Shown here in pieces: positions 13,101 to 26,100 of a DNA stretch of 64,000 nucleotides (position 1 is the stretch's first letter; each line of letters starts with the position of its first letter). This DNA is from Manduca sexta. Lineage: Eukaryota; Arthropoda; Insecta; Lepidoptera; Sphingidae. The translations under genes and the position numbers were made by a program. Where the stretch lies: the NCBI RefSeq assembly GCF_014839805.1, contig NC_051126.1:6642609-6706608 (forward strand). The letters run 5' to 3'. The notes under the pieces are model-generated. The model saw only the letters and a program-made list of their open reading frames with translations. It ran no database searches and was not told the origin of the DNA.

Positions 13101-16100
13101 CGCTTGAATCACTGTCTATTAAAAAAAACGCATCAAAATCCGTTGCGTAGTTTTAAAGATTTAAGCATACAAAGGGACATTGGGACAGAGAAAGCGACTT
13201 TGTTTTATATTATGTAGTGATATTAATGATAATCATTAAAAATTATCAATAGTAGCCTAGACCCAAACCAGGGAGGGGCACCCCCCCCCCCCAACCTTCT
13301 TTATTCCCCTGGGATTTGCCCTTGCATAATGGCGTACTATACAAAATTATTACCATGTTGTATTTATTACTGACTCAATTTTGTCAACATTGTGAACTGG
13401 AATGCTTTTCATATAAATACTAATGTCTAACTACGCAATAAAATTAGGTCGAATTTTCAGTTACATAATTATGTTCCATATTCAAATATTTACTAAAAAT
13501 ATATTTCAATCAATTGCTTCCTACTAATTGTCAACTACCAGCTACAATCAATAAACAATATTTTCATGAACAAAAGTTGGAATATGCATATGGTTTTGAT
13601 ACGAAATACGATACCTACTTATTTTTATTAAATGAGTAACAAACATGTTATTTTTAGAGTCAATAATGTTTAACAGTTTAGTGTACCAATGACACTTTAC
13701 CGCAGAATAAATTAACTTACACGCCTCAATAACCTTCGAAATGCGAATACATAAGGAAAATTTTCATGGGTTGAGTATCTTGTGACGCGAAATACTTTCG
13801 AGAATGCTCTAGGCATACATTACAAAATTTATCAAATTATTATTTTAATACAGAGATATACTTAAGGCCCCTTGCTAAGCAAACGGCCTTAGGCACTTCG
13901 TTTCATACTTGGCGGCTCGCGAAGTACGAGCGAGATTATGCAGTTTTGCGAATTTAAAAAATTAAGTTTAGAACATAATTAAATTTTAAACTATCAAAAT
14001 TCATTATCGAATTGACTCATAGTGTTAGTTGCAAATTAAAATAATGTTTGCTTTAGAAGGAGATGCACGAAACCAAAAATTTTAGTGGTATTTTTCATTC
14101 TACAAATAACGAAATAATATCCACATTGTAAATAATTTTAAACAAGTAACATATTGCAGATATACACATAACAAGTAACATATATGACATATTTTTTTCT
14201 ATGCGCGTTATATTTTTTATTTTACTTGGGAACATAGATTAGAGTTTGGCTGTTATATTTGGCCGATATTTATGTAATGAGGACCATTTATTCACAAATT
14301 GTGAAACACGCCCTTATTCTTTTAGGTGATATAGTTGATTAAATATTTTCGCCGACTGTGTCGACAAACGAAACAATCATTTGGCTTGATTATATATTGA
14401 AAGTTACAAATCGCAATACGACCGCAACGACAAACTATAGATGCCAACCACATACCACAAGTTTGTATGATTTTACTTGAAATTAATTGCTAATCAGACC
14501 GCAATATTAATAGCAGGACATCCAGTGCCCACACAATATATTAATCTGCAGATATGAAGCGTGTTTCACAAACAATCCTATATAATATATATAAAATATA
14601 GCTTATAACCATTGTACAATTAAGATGAATCGATAGACACCGCTTTATTTAAAATCGGTTCCTTAGAAGCGAATTTAGAGTAAAACCTCCATATATACAG
14701 GGTGTCAAAATGATTACCCCCCTTCGTAATAGAGTGAAAATATAAACCCTCTGAAATTGTAATTTACAAATGTAAAGTCAACCATTTTCGCCGCAGTCTA
14801 ATAATAATGGGAAGGTCAACCTTACAAGTATAAAAAAATGTCTTACGTCCAGCGTCAGGCTTGTTGAGGTCGAACACCCGTATAAGTTTTTCGTTGCTGG
14901 CGGTGAGCAGCAGTGTGTCGTCAGCATTGAAGTTGACGCTCTTCACTATGTGCTCGTGGTCGAACGTGTGTACAACCTCGCCGAATCTAGCGTCCCATAG
15001 TTTTGCTGTAAAATGAACACCTTGTATACACTTTTTGTCGTCACCTCATTGGTTAGGTAAGGTTAGGCTGCCTGTGTACCTTGGAATGAATAAAATTTTG
15101 AGTTTATCATTAACAAGTTTTTGACGAGATGGAATACGTATAGCACCGCGTGTAATTAAACCCTAGAAGATATATTTTACAAGCGTCGAGCAGTAAAATC
15201 TAGGACAAATCTTATCTTCAGAATGCGTTACGCCGATCTCCAATTAGAGTTCAATAACCGTTGGTAGAAGAATATAATATTATCAATTTGTCGTTCAGGA
15301 CCGACATCCATACCAGCCTAATTAAATTACATCGTAATTGAGTTGAGATTTTGCAGTTGCTCTGGTCACAATATGGCATTGTGTAATCATGGACATGGAT
15401 TAAAAAACTGTGACTGCATAACCTTTAGCACTTAATTATTGCTGCTGAACAACATTACGTTGTTTACTTATACATATAAATAATTGACATTATATCAAGT
15501 TCAATTAGCAGATTTTTTTTGCTTGACATGGTCATTTTGTATCCTATAATATAATATAAATAATAATGTAATCCTATAATATAAATTTTAAAATATATCC
15601 CTAAAAGTAAGAATTTTATTTTGGTATTTCGTAATGAATTGCCATTCTTAATTCGAATTAAAAACTGACATTTTCTTAAACGACCATTTACTTTTGTAAG
15701 AACACCTTAATCAATTCTAAATTCAAACGTTCAATAATAAGTTTGCGTGATAGATTTCTATTCTGCCTTTAAGGATAATAGCATTATAATGCTTTTAGTT
15801 ATATTATGATAATGTCTTAATGGAAATAATTGCAAGTCATGCTATGATAAGTAATTATTGTGAATTCCATTATTTCAATGCTGAACAACTTTTTGAGTCA
15901 TTTTAAATATCTTGACCGTATCGCAATCGGTGTACATCGGCTAATGTAAGTTTAAAAACAGCCTTAGGACAAACGGGCTACTGGGTCAAACTAACACAAA
16001 TATACTATACACTTTACACAAACCCAATGATTTCTTATGTTTACGCGAATGTTAGACATCGATACAAAACAATTTTTCGGATTTAATGCGATTTTTTGTT

Positions 16101-19100
16101 ATAATTGACGAACCAGTCCGTCCCGCGACCATGAAGGCAGCAGTCCTCTTAACATCGGGAGAAAATTATAAAATAAAATACAGCGATAAAATCCAAAAAA
16201 AATTGTTTCTTTTTTATGTTTACGCAATCCTAAAAATACTACAATGAGACACTTTGTGAAGATGTTAGTAGGTAGCTAGTGGGTTTATAAGAAAACGCGC
16301 AAACCGCTGGAAACATATTGATAAAATTTTACACGCAATTTGATTATAACGTAGACTACGTTTATAGATTAAAGTAAACTCAAAAATACAAAAATAAACA
16401 TCCAAGAACGTTGTAATGGAAGTGAAAACTAAAGCCTAAGGGGAAGTTTCTGTTTCTGTCATCGATAATTAAACACATTTAGGTATCGTCAGCGATTACT
16501 TTTGCGATAAATTAGTTGACTGGCTGGATAAAAGACGTGTATTTGACGTGACGTATAGATCAAACAAAATTCCTGTGTATAAAGTCGTAATTCGTATAAC
16601 AATTAGATTTATATTATCAAGAAAATAATATAGTAATTTTAATTTGTGAAGTAAAACCATTTATTTTCATAACGCAGAAAAGGTCTACTATCAACATGAC
16701 AAAAAACACGACGCAGCGATGTTCTTAATCGATTTTGCCCTAGGCGTGTACCAGTTTGATACACTTTCTATCGGAAAAAGAACTCTAATTAATATAAAAA
16801 AAATTTGCAACTTTTTTTTGTTTTTGTATAATGTAAACCCAGTGAAAGCGATCATAATAATAAAGAAATTGACAAGTTTACATCATATTTTCAATCTCAT
16901 TTTCACCAATCATAATAGTCCATTAATAAAGCTAAATATTTATAACCTACTAGATATAGAAGCCAATTTCGTATTGACTAGTATTTCGATTATTTTATTT
17001 ATTTTTTTATTCTAGCACAGCCTAGTGACTGCACTGCACGTGATGATAAGCGCCATGCCCTCCAAATAAAGTATCGAATGACAACAAATGACTATCTCAT
17101 GCCATTCGATACAATCATGACGGCCTACAATAACACTTCTTCATAATGATCAAAAGTACTTAAGTTTATATAACGCCATACCTGAAAAATCGGCTGCCCC
17201 ACTAGCAGCAAGATTAGCGTTTTGTGTCAAAGCTACTCCCCAAACGGCACCTTTATGACCTTCGAATGTTCCAATCCAATCTCCAGTCTCACCTTGTCGC
17301 AACATAGGCTTGCCATCTAAAAAGGAAATCATTGCATGTTGTAATAATGAAATAACAAAAGAATACGTACAGCGGTATTGAAGTCTAATAAGATTCCATA
17401 CATGGTGTGTTATTGTGACAAATATAGACACGAGATTCGTTCACAATTCAATATATTTCTATGTTGTTTAGTTTTTTAACTTGAATTGCTGTATTATGAA
17501 GGGTTTTTCAATGCATGATCAGAGAAACCATAAAGTGGGTCAGTAGATGTTTAATAATACCCACTGCCAATAAACAAGCGAAATATCAATAGCATTGTGA
17601 AGGCTCTGTCGGTCTTAAGAAAATAATTATGTAAAGGAGAGGTTTGGACTTCCAGAAATATTACTAATAATATTAAGGGTAACAGCAACAGTAAGCTGAC
17701 TCGTCACAATTTCTGTAAGACGGAAGTATGAAATATCAAAGACGCGCCAACCAGAGAGTGCTTCATTATCCATGCCCAACTGGCCACATGCACTTCTCGC
17801 GTCACTACATCTCACTTTACTCATGCACTCTATGAAAAAAGTATAATCTTTCTAATTCAAAGTTTTGTGTCTGGCTGGGCTTGGTGCTACTCAGGCAAAT
17901 GATTTGCCTCATCAAACAAAGACAATCATATACATCTACATGTATATTTAAAAGATTCAAAGTAACATTTCGAAAAAGCTCAATTAAATGAAAGCTATGT
18001 ATTGGTTGTAAACATATGTATATCAACACTTTCTGCAACCATTTCAAATTGCTTATTGTAAATTTTATAAAATATGTATATAAACCAATTTACATAGTTA
18101 CTTAGCATTTAATACTACAGCCTCAATTATAACAGTTAAATTATATATGCTAATAGAGATGGTATCAGTGAGTACTCTTAGTGACTGGCAGTGAGTAAAA
18201 CAATGAACAGTAGTGGTGTTTTATTTGTTTTTATAATACCATTATCATAAATAGTAAGGCAACCATAAATTGTTGTAAAATTGAAATCTATGTGCGCCTT
18301 GCGCATACTACATACAATACGTATAGGAAACTCTAAATTTGCAATGACAATATCTGGGGTAACTATTTAGCTCACATATACTGCGAACACCACATCAAAT
18401 AATTGTGAAGCTAAGAAGCACTAACACCTCATCTATTATATTCTTACTAAAAGTGGTGACACTTTCCTAATAGTATTATATTATACTATGCTATCAACCC
18501 TAGCCCTAACACTATCAATGCTGATAAAATGTACTTTTTGGAACCTAGACTTTCTAAAGTCGAAGCCAAAAGCCGAGTGAAAATAAACCTAAAAATTAAC
18601 AAAACAATAAATGCTCGTGAACTGAGATAATATGCAGTAAAGGAAATAACAAACATTATAATTTCATATATAATATTTAAAAAAATAACAAAGGTTTCAA
18701 AATTAGTTCAAATCCTACAGAAAAAAGTAGTACAACCTGAGAAATTGTAAAAATTTCTATTATCATAATATTTGAAAACCAACCTTAATAATCAGTATTT
18801 TTTAAGTTATAATTACAAGGTAAATAAGAGCAAGTAAAAAATAAACATGTACAAAACTAAAATAATAACCATCATAAATATCTCAGATACAAAGACAAAT
18901 ACATGATACTTGTAGATAAAAAAGAACTCTGATACATTCAAATCAAAATCTAATCTTAACTGATGCAAAAAGAAGAACATACACTTTCTACATTCACTAA
19001 ATTGTACAATGGAAGAATTGTTGTTTACATCTTAGAAGAATTTTATTACATCACCATTGTTTTGTGTGAAAGTTCATTTAAAACTTTTTGGTAAGTGCCT

Positions 19101-20233
19101 AGCATTTAAATATTATATAAATAGTTTAATATGATTATTGAAGATTAAATACTTCAGAACAAATAAAATAGAAAGTATGCAAGATATCATTCTCCACATA
19201 TCACTCATAAAACATTATTCTAAATTAATTGAAATACATATTTTTTGAAATTGTTTTGTACTTTTTTATAAACTTTGATTTCATTAACATTAAAGTAAAA
19301 ATGCATAATCAGTTTGTTCTTAATTTTATTTTTAATGCAGTGTATATATCCCACTGATATTATTTGTAAATGTAAAGTTTCTCAAAATATTTAACAATAA
19401 ACAATAAATTTGTTCATAAATATTGTGATTTAGAGGGCTAGTGCATGTTTACATTCATTATTATAGAGATTTCATAACATTCAACAACAATATCAAGGTT
19501 GATACAATTATATTATAGATCAGTTTATCATACAAATAAATTAATATGTAATTACATTCAATACAAGGAAGAACAATAATCTGTTGCAGAACAACATTTC
19601 CTTGTCTTTTCACATTATGAAAGTAAACCTGTAGCACCAGTGGTCCTACCTCCCATATCACAATCATTAATGTCAAGTACATCAAACCTTGGACTGGTAC
19701 AAGGTGACCTAGAATGGGTGAAATGTCAACAAGCAATATAGGAACCAATTTTTCTTAGCCTACAACATTTTCATACATGAACAAAGGCGTACAACTTGTA
19801 TGTCATGCACCGGGTACGTGAATAAAAAGCACGACACAAACCCCAAGGCAAACTGCCGCCGAGGAAACATACGAGCGGATACTCAAGGTGCTTCCTGCAT
19901 GTCCGGAAAGAGAAGGTCACAACATGCATAGAATGCACGCCGGCCGAACGCTCAGCACCGCACAAACAAGAAAAGTGAAGGCCTCGGGCAACATCGCGAC
20001 ACACAACATCTGTCACGCGAAAACACATCCGAAACACCCAAACACACTTGCGAGACTTCCAACTACATCTAGGCCAAGGCGAAAGGATACCCTAAAAGCA
20101 AATTAGTACTAAACTCACCTTTACAGGCAGATATCAAGTAATATCCATCTTTTGTAACGTCACTAAAATCCAAATGCACAACTGGTCTAGTATGGCCACC
20201 GCATGTGAGAGGAACTTGTTTGAATGTTGTCAT
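10178..20233 (-). CDS. STRAP: Serine/threonine kinase receptor-associated protein (STRAP), WD40
   Basis: WD40 scaffold that in animals binds the SMN complex (snRNP assembly) and dampens TGF-beta receptor signalling; cytoplasmic and nuclear. Exons on the minus strand: 20233-20119, 17316-17182, 15005-14847, 12839-12718, 11757-11676, 10882-10715, 10371-10178. All join in phase to 324 residues plus TGA. Recognisable family blocks are GGHTRPVV near the N terminus, [71 protein letters not shown] and [19 protein letters not shown], with the final WD repeat in [11 protein letters not shown]. The protein is slightly shorter than human STRAP (350) because the acidic C-terminal tail is replaced by a short end. 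It is head-to-head with SPCS1. Introns up to about 2.8 kb contain repeats but no other gene. Confidence 0.95.
11165..11290 (+). repeat. Dispersed repeat fragment
   Basis: The block running from aacgtcgggagaaaagtaa to cattcgcgtaaactta recurs near 16030-16205 and in part near 27965-28070. The three copies show a repetitive family inside STRAP and PGAP1 introns. Confidence 0.55.
12318..12425 (-). mobile_element. RTE-like LINE 3' tail fragment
   Basis: Read on the minus strand, this block has an aggcctatgttcagcag-type phrase followed by a GATGATGAT tail. The same layout occurs on the plus strand at 29960-30165. GAT-type tails and the preceding C-terminal reverse-transcriptase phrase are typical of lepidopteran RTE-like LINEs. 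Only the end remains. Confidence 0.6.
12498..12645 (+). mobile_element. Truncated Helitron-like 5' end
   Basis: It begins with TC after an A (tccatacttatattataaa) and continues with gagtttatttgtttgaa and gcgctaatctcacgaac. These match the 5' ends of the complete elements at 25855-26854 and 40160-41302. No 3' hairpin-CTAG end is seen, so it is truncated. Confidence 0.5.
12935..13225. repeat. Dispersed lepidopteran repeat
   Basis: It contains cggcttcgcacgggt twice (near 12942 and 13023), followed by a long stretch ending in gggacagagaaagcgacttt. I recognise this text from memory as a common butterfly and moth interspersed repeat. It lies in a STRAP intron. The class is not determined from the sequence. 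Confidence 0.55.
13275..13293. repeat. Poly(C) tract
   Basis: A run of about 14 C residues in otherwise AT-rich intron DNA, followed by aaccttctttattcccc. It is possibly part of a degraded element. Confidence 0.7.
13300..14840. other. STRAP intron DNA, no gene seen
   Basis: AT-rich intron between STRAP exons 4 and 3. An 11-base inverted match, gtgaaacacgc near 14311 and gcgtgtttcac near 14559, hints at an old inverted-repeat element but is weak. Confidence 0.4.
16030..16210. repeat. Rearranged dispersed repeat (inverted halves)
   Basis: The left half (gtttacgcgaatgttagaca) is the reverse complement of the right end of the copy at 11165-11290. The right half (catcgggagaaaa, then gcgataaaatcc) lies in the same orientation as that copy's left end. 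The copy therefore has two halves facing opposite ways, in STRAP intron 2. Confidence 0.45.
17317..19845. other. STRAP intron 1 DNA, no gene seen
   Basis: About 2.5 kb of strongly AT-rich sequence. Short open frames occur, but none has supporting splice sites or recognisable domains. Confidence 0.5.
19850..20105 (+). other. T-poor, A/C/G-rich block beside STRAP exon 1
   Basis: This block has very few T residues on the plus strand and much higher GC than its surroundings. One plus frame stays open from about 19822 to the TAG at 20104, reading through lysine-, threonine- and histidine-rich text without a domain I recognise. It ends 14 bases from the STRAP exon 1 donor side. It could be a retroelement fragment; function unknown. 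Confidence 0.4.
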
Positions 20234-21629
20234 TTTGTTTAATCAATTTTGATTTATTGTACTTTTGAAAAATAAAACTAAAATATCTTTGTTTAACTAA
20301 AATTAACCTAATGAGTCTGATCGTACTGAATGTTGACAATCGACTGACGGGAAAATGCACTCCGGTGTTGCTATAAATTATTATGAACTTTAAAAACTAC
20401 CAACTCATCACAACAAGTAAAAATAAATGAAAACACCTCCATAGGGCTGAAACAAAAAAGTTACAAATCCCATTGATGGAATAGGAGTCGCGTACTTGTC
20501 CTAGCAGCAAGGTTCATTCTGAGGTTCATACACTACGACCTACGAATGGTCTTGGTTACATTCGATTCAATTCAATTCAATTTTTGGATTGTGGCTTCTT
20601 CATTAAAATATGATGATTTTGCCAATTAAAGGTGGAAAAGTCAAGGTGAAATTTTATATCTGGTTAAAACTCGCCGTTTCCAAAAAGATGGCACCGAAAT
20701 TTAATTGTTACTCTGGGTCCCTGGAATATTAAAGTGCTAATTTAATATCGTCCTTTTCTACAAAAAAAAAATGCTTAATTACTGAGTAATAAAAAAAACT
20801 ATACAGACAATACAGGGGCCTTATTCTCTATCCCGCACGTTATTTTGACAGTGTGTAACAAGCACGTAACACAACGCATCATGTTTAGGACTATAGAAAT
20901 TTGGCTTACAGAATACCATTCCACACACATTTCTCGAAGGTAACACGACACGGCCGCGTTACGCGTTTACACTATCATACAGAATAAGGGCCCAGAATTC
21001 AATGAATTTACTCGACTACTGGCAGAATATGCGTAAACTGCGCCTTCTAAATAGGAAAAAAAAAGACGACTCAGTGTTGCCAATTTATTAGTTTGACTAC
21101 TGGTTTAGTAGTTTATTATGCCTTTCACTATTTCTTCTCGTGAATGAGTTACAGTAAAAATGTCTCTGTTAAATGATAATGAGTCTAATATCGAGTTTAT
21201 TTTGTTATCTGTAAAGCATTTAACACGAATCGATGCCAACATTTTTATCGGCACTTTATTGTAAATATTTTTGTTTTTTTTATTGCTTCCGAATGCAAAT
21301 GAGCTAATGGCCCGCTTGATTGTAATTGGTCACCGTCGCCTTTAATTGTTAAATGAGGGCATTGAAGATTCGTTTGACCTAAGAGCATTCCGGTGCAATT
21401 TTATAATTTCTCTTACTTACTTAATACATAACGGCAACACTGTAGAAGAATGAACACTGATTTATATGAAAGACTGGCTCAATAGACTTGTGTCCAGAGC
21501 CGTAATAAATAAATTTAAAAAAATTAAGACTGATGAGTGTTAACTGACGTGTCGTAACTGTCAAAATTTTGTTGTGGTGGCATTGGGTCGTTGTGTTTAT
21601 GTGAAAAATCTAGAATTTAATACAGGAAA
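20234..21629. promoter_or_regulatory. Divergent promoter region STRAP / SPCS1
   Basis: 1.4 kb separating the STRAP start codon (minus) from the SPCS1 start codon (plus). Both 5' UTRs and promoters must lie here unless upstream exons exist. No clear TATA box could be assigned. A MITE-like element sits in the middle (20815-20993). Confidence 0.55.
20815..20993. mobile_element. MITE-like element with GGGCC-type terminal inverted repeats
   Basis: The left end GGGGCCTTATTCT pairs with the right end AGAATAAGGGCCC. Inside, gtgtgtaac and gttacgcg continue the rough inverted symmetry. It is about 179 bp long with no coding capacity. Clear target-site duplications are not visible. Confidence 0.6.
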
Positions 21630-21911
21630 ATGGATTTCTTCTCATCAATACCAACTCACATTGATTACGCTGGGCAGGCGAAAGCAGAAAAGCTGTACAG
21701 AGCAATAATTACGCTATTCAGCATAGTTGGTTTTGTATGGGGTTATATTGTCCAGCAATTCTCCCAATCTGTCTACATTCTTGGTGCCGGTTTCATCCTA
21801 GCTGCCATCCTGACCGTACCTCCATGGCCCTTGTACCGTCGTAACCCTCTCAACTGGCAGATCCCGAAGAATCCCGAAGAAAAACCCTCTGGCAAGAAAG
21901 GGAAGAAATGA
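21630..21911 (+). CDS. SPCS1: Signal peptidase complex subunit 1 (SPC12)
   Basis: Small non-catalytic subunit of the ER signal peptidase complex that helps select substrates. It is a single exon of 93 residues, close to the usual length of animal SPCS1 (about 100). The N-terminal IDYAGQAKAEKLYR is characteristic. Two hydrophobic segments at about residues 26-42 and 48-66 form the hairpin, followed by the conserved PPWPLYRRNPLNWQ and a lysine-rich cytosolic tail (SGKKGKK). The ATG is the first in frame after a short 5' leader (caggaaaATGG). The gene faces away from STRAP and converges on PGAP1. Confidence 0.97.
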   Translation: MDFFSSIPTHIDYAGQAKAEKLYRAIITLFSIVGFVWGYIVQQFSQSVYILGAGFILAAILTVPPWPLYRRNPLNWQIPKNPEEKPSGKKGKK

Positions 21912-22122
21912 AGGCTTAATGTGATATTTATATTGTCTTTTGACGTTATTCTCAGATTAAATTGCTTATAAGTTTATACATGTTTGATTTATTATCATGT
22001 TAAAGTTATACCATATATTCGCTTAGAATCACTGACTAGAATTAAGAAAAAAACTACAAAATGCTTTTGGATGTCTGACAGTATAAATTGGTGCAAAATG
22101 GATAGTATGACTAATCCCCCTC

Positions 22123-22128
22123 AATAAA
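22123..22128 (+). promoter_or_regulatory. Candidate poly(A) signal of SPCS1
   Basis: AATAAA about 210 bases after the SPCS1 stop, the first full hexamer in that direction. Confidence 0.5.
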
Positions 22129-22129
22129 T

Positions 22130-23163
22130 GTGAGGAACTATATGTAAATACACCATTTCATTTAAAAAACCACACTTGGGATTTAAGCATATCAGGAGGT
22201 TGAGTTAGTAAATACTTATAGATTTCATTTGCATTACCATTTATTCACAATCTAGCTACCAGCATAATACAGATATTGGAGACAGTTAAAATCTTAGGAC
22301 CTATTTTATTTTTAATGTGATTTGAAATTATGAATTAACTAGTAATGCTTCAGCATATGTAGTATTAATTCAATGATTGTACAACTGGTACACTAAAGTT
22401 TAAGATCATTGCTGTCTAACCAGTATCGCAAGGGGTTTGTGACTCTAGGACGCAAGCAGGCTTATTTGGGCGCCCCGGCCACCTAATTGGTTATAATTGG
22501 CCTGTAATGGCTGATTTTCGCATCCCGGCCACCTGGTTTGACAGCCTTGTAATAATCTATATCAACTATAACAAATTGATTAATATAGAACATTCAATCA
22601 AACAATGAATCCTTTGTGGCACAGATGTCCTAGTAGCTACTTCTTTGGTAATAATAGTATTCATCACTTATCATCATGATTAATTATTGTTTATTAATAA
22701 ATGCATTTGAGTATGTCATACATTTAAATATAAGAAATACTACTGTAATCTCATAAATATTAATTTTCCAATAAAGGATTATGGTCTATTGATTATATGG
22801 TTCTTAATACATACAAATTACATACTAGTCAATATAAAAAAAATGTAAATTGAGATTTCAAAAACCTACATTATTTTTGTTATTAAAACATAACTATTTT
22901 GTTTTGTAAAAAATTACCAATAATTTTGGTTATTAATACAACCATATCTCATATCAATAATTCAAGTAAATAAATTAACATTGGACACAAAGTCAATTAA
23001 AACTTAATTATATCGAAAATAATCTCAACATAAGCTCATCTCTTGCAGGGTGAGTGAAGTACTTCTTACTTCACATATATAGATTTGTACTTCACAATAT
23101 TAAAAAATACTTTAACAAAAAAACATTATCTCATTTAAGTATCAGCTGCAATTTCCATAGTGC
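22130..23163. other. Spacer between SPCS1 and PGAP1 3' ends
   Basis: AT-rich and without an exon I can support. Near 22460-22555 a short GC-richer block has cccggccacct twice, about 55 bases apart, probably a small repeat remnant. The rest is likely 3' UTR and spacer. Confidence 0.4.
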
Positions 23164-26100
23164 CTAAGTATGTTCAAGAAAGCTTAGTTTTTCTTTGAGC
23201 ATCTTGATTTTATACATGATGCTGTTTTCGTCGCATTCGTCAAGTGCGGGATTAGAAGCCCGGTCGTTGCTCGTCGATGGTGATGGGTTTGATGATGCCG
23301 CGGATGTTGATTCGGCTGATGGTGATGACGCAGAAGATGATGAAGGGCCTGGTGACGAAGCGGAAGCCGATGTCTCGGTGGAGCATGACGTAGTCGACGA
23401 CGACGCACCTGTTGACGATGCAGCTGCTGACGATCCAGCTGAGGGCTCGGCTACATCATCATCTCTGTTTTCATTGTCAGCATTGATTTCTAGTTCATTA
23501 TCATTTATAGGCAAATCAGTATACGTAACTTGTGGTCGGTTATCCGTGAAATAAGTGTCGATGAATACACCATCTACGGTTTTGTCTAGCATCTGCTGAC
23601 TCGCAATAAGTGTGAATATGAGTGTAATCACTTGGCTAACAACGTACAATGCCGTGGGTCCCAATATGAATACAATCATAGCCATAATAAGTAGCATGTG
23701 TATTACAAGATTGTAGAAATACCTGAAAAGAAAAAACATTATTTTGTTATATTATAGAGGACTTCTTACGGATGACAAAATATTGTTCTTATTTTAATGT
23801 TTAATCTATACTTATAATAAATTTGTAGAGAGGTCAATTCTGTACATGAAATATATTTCCAAAATAACTATCAGGGGGTGATTAGGGATCGATACTGATG
23901 CCAAAAATGCAATTAATAAAATTTTTGTCTGTCTGTCTGTATAACCGTTATAGAAACAAAAACTACTCGACGGATTTTAACGAAACTTGGTACAATTATT
24001 TTTCATACTCCTGTGCTGGTTATAGTATACTTTTCATCACGCTACAATTAATAGGAGCGGAGCAGTGAAGGGAAATGTTGGGAAAACGGGAGAAGTTACT
24101 CAATTTTTAAGCTTCCGTCGCGTGTGCAGCCTTAATGGTTAAAGCTACACAGAAATCATGTATGACGGAAATGTTCTCCTTAAAATTATGTAAAAAATAT
24201 CCCACGACAGCATATGTCTATCTTTTATGGGTGACTCACAATAACACGTGTAACTCCCGATAGCTTAACAGTTCGAAGCTTTCTCATTATATTTGTCTAC
24301 TCTTACGTTTATAACACTCTCAGTCATCCCTAATTAAAAAAGTTAACATTATAAAATATTCCATAAAAAATAATTATAGAAATCGGTATAGAAACACCAA
24401 TGTTATATATGAAATACGCTAATAATAAGCCATCACGCGTGAATACTGAATCATGCTATAAGGATTATTTTTGTATATATATAAGGTCGCGAACGCACAG
24501 GCAGGCGGCTTGCTTGGCACCTAGAGGCTAGCGAATTACCTAGAGAGTAGCTTCGTAAAACGAACATTCTCGAACGTTCGCGACCGGCTCCATTTTTGAA
24601 GTCCGAAATCCACGCGGGCGAAGCTGCGGGCGGAAGCTAGTTACTGAATAAAACATTATCTTTTGCTTAGTAGTAAATTTTGGACTATATTAAAAATCTT
24701 TCAGTACTTACAAATTCTTCTTTGGTGGTCTCATTTGAAACAGACAGACGGTGCAAACGCTCATTAGCATGCCGGTCAGGCCAGAAGTATCGAATTTGAG
24801 TAGCGGGTTTTCACTAAAATAAAAAAAAAAGATTTTAAAAATTGTAAATGATTGACAATTTCGTCTATTTAAAAAATTTAATGTTACTTACTTGAAATTT
24901 CTAGCCCAAGTAATCAATGCAGGGAGATTGATAATAGTGACCATTAACCACAGGAGGAACAGTAACATGTGATAATTAAGGCTGTTTAGTTGTTCCTTCA
25001 ATTCTTCGTCATTCTCCGAAGCGACATTGCGGTCATTATCACAATCAGTTCGGATGTTATCGGAATTGTCACCACCACCATGATTATTTCCATCGGCCCT
25101 TTGAATTGCTTTCGTCTCATTTTCACCTTTCGCTAAAGTATCTGAAGTTGGATCAGTTACTGAATCTGGATTATCTTCCGAAGTTGGTTTAGCTTCCGAA
25201 GTCGTGTTAGTTCCTGAAGCTTTGTTGTCTTCGCGTGGCGACCTTCTAGATCTGACCAATAGGCAGCACATACGCGAAGCAAATTTCACTATTTTATTGT
25301 AAACGTAATCCTCAAGGTATTCTTCGTACATTTTCGACAGCTAAAAAAAATATTATTATTTTGAAATAATTGAAGATTAGCTCCGTAGGGCAGAGGTTGG
25401 TTAGCTAATATCGAAATCACTTTAGTTTGTTGCGATATGAATAGATTCCTTCTTTGCTTTCTAGTCGCTTGTTACTGTATGCTTGGTAACAATGATGTAA
25501 GCAATCGTGTAAAACTATGGCGTTAGCGTACTAAAATTCAATTGTATCTATAGTCATCTATATTAGTGTACAAAATAAGCTAAATTTGTATGAAGAGTGG
25601 AATTATGTAATTTTACCTAAAAGTAACTGTAGCTGTGAGGTGATAAATGTTATAAAATTACCATAAAAGCGTAAAAAGCAGCGCCGGCGACTAAGGAAGC
25701 GCCTCCGCAAGACAAAGTCGCTCCCATCATAAGCGTAATGCTCACTACCAGAGGTACTTTCTGCAAACCTGATGCGATACGCTCAGCGAACCCGACGGCA
25801 CCGGCCGACACGATCCTATAAAAAGAAGAACCGTTCATTTAATTATATTCTTAACTAGCTTTTGCTCGCGGCTCCGCCCGCGTTATAAAGTTTTTCAGGC
25901 TAAAGTTTTCCGTTATAAAAATAGTAGTTTCCCGGGAGCCTATGTTCTTCCCAGGATCTCAAACTGTCTCCATACCAAATTTCATCTTAATACGTTAGGT
26001 AGTTTTTGAGTTTAACACGTTAAGGCAGACAGATGCAGCGGGGGACTTTTTTTATATTATTTAGAACTTTTTAAGTGAAACAATCCCGTCATACATCATT

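Noticed and set aside
16719..17015. 98-codon plus-strand open frame
   Set aside because: AT-rich intron sequence giving Ile/Leu/Phe/Asn text with no domain, splice or start context.
23195..23554. 119-codon plus-strand acidic open frame
   Set aside because: Antisense to the Ser-rich last PGAP1 exon; TCN/AGC codons read backwards give Asp/Glu/Ala runs.
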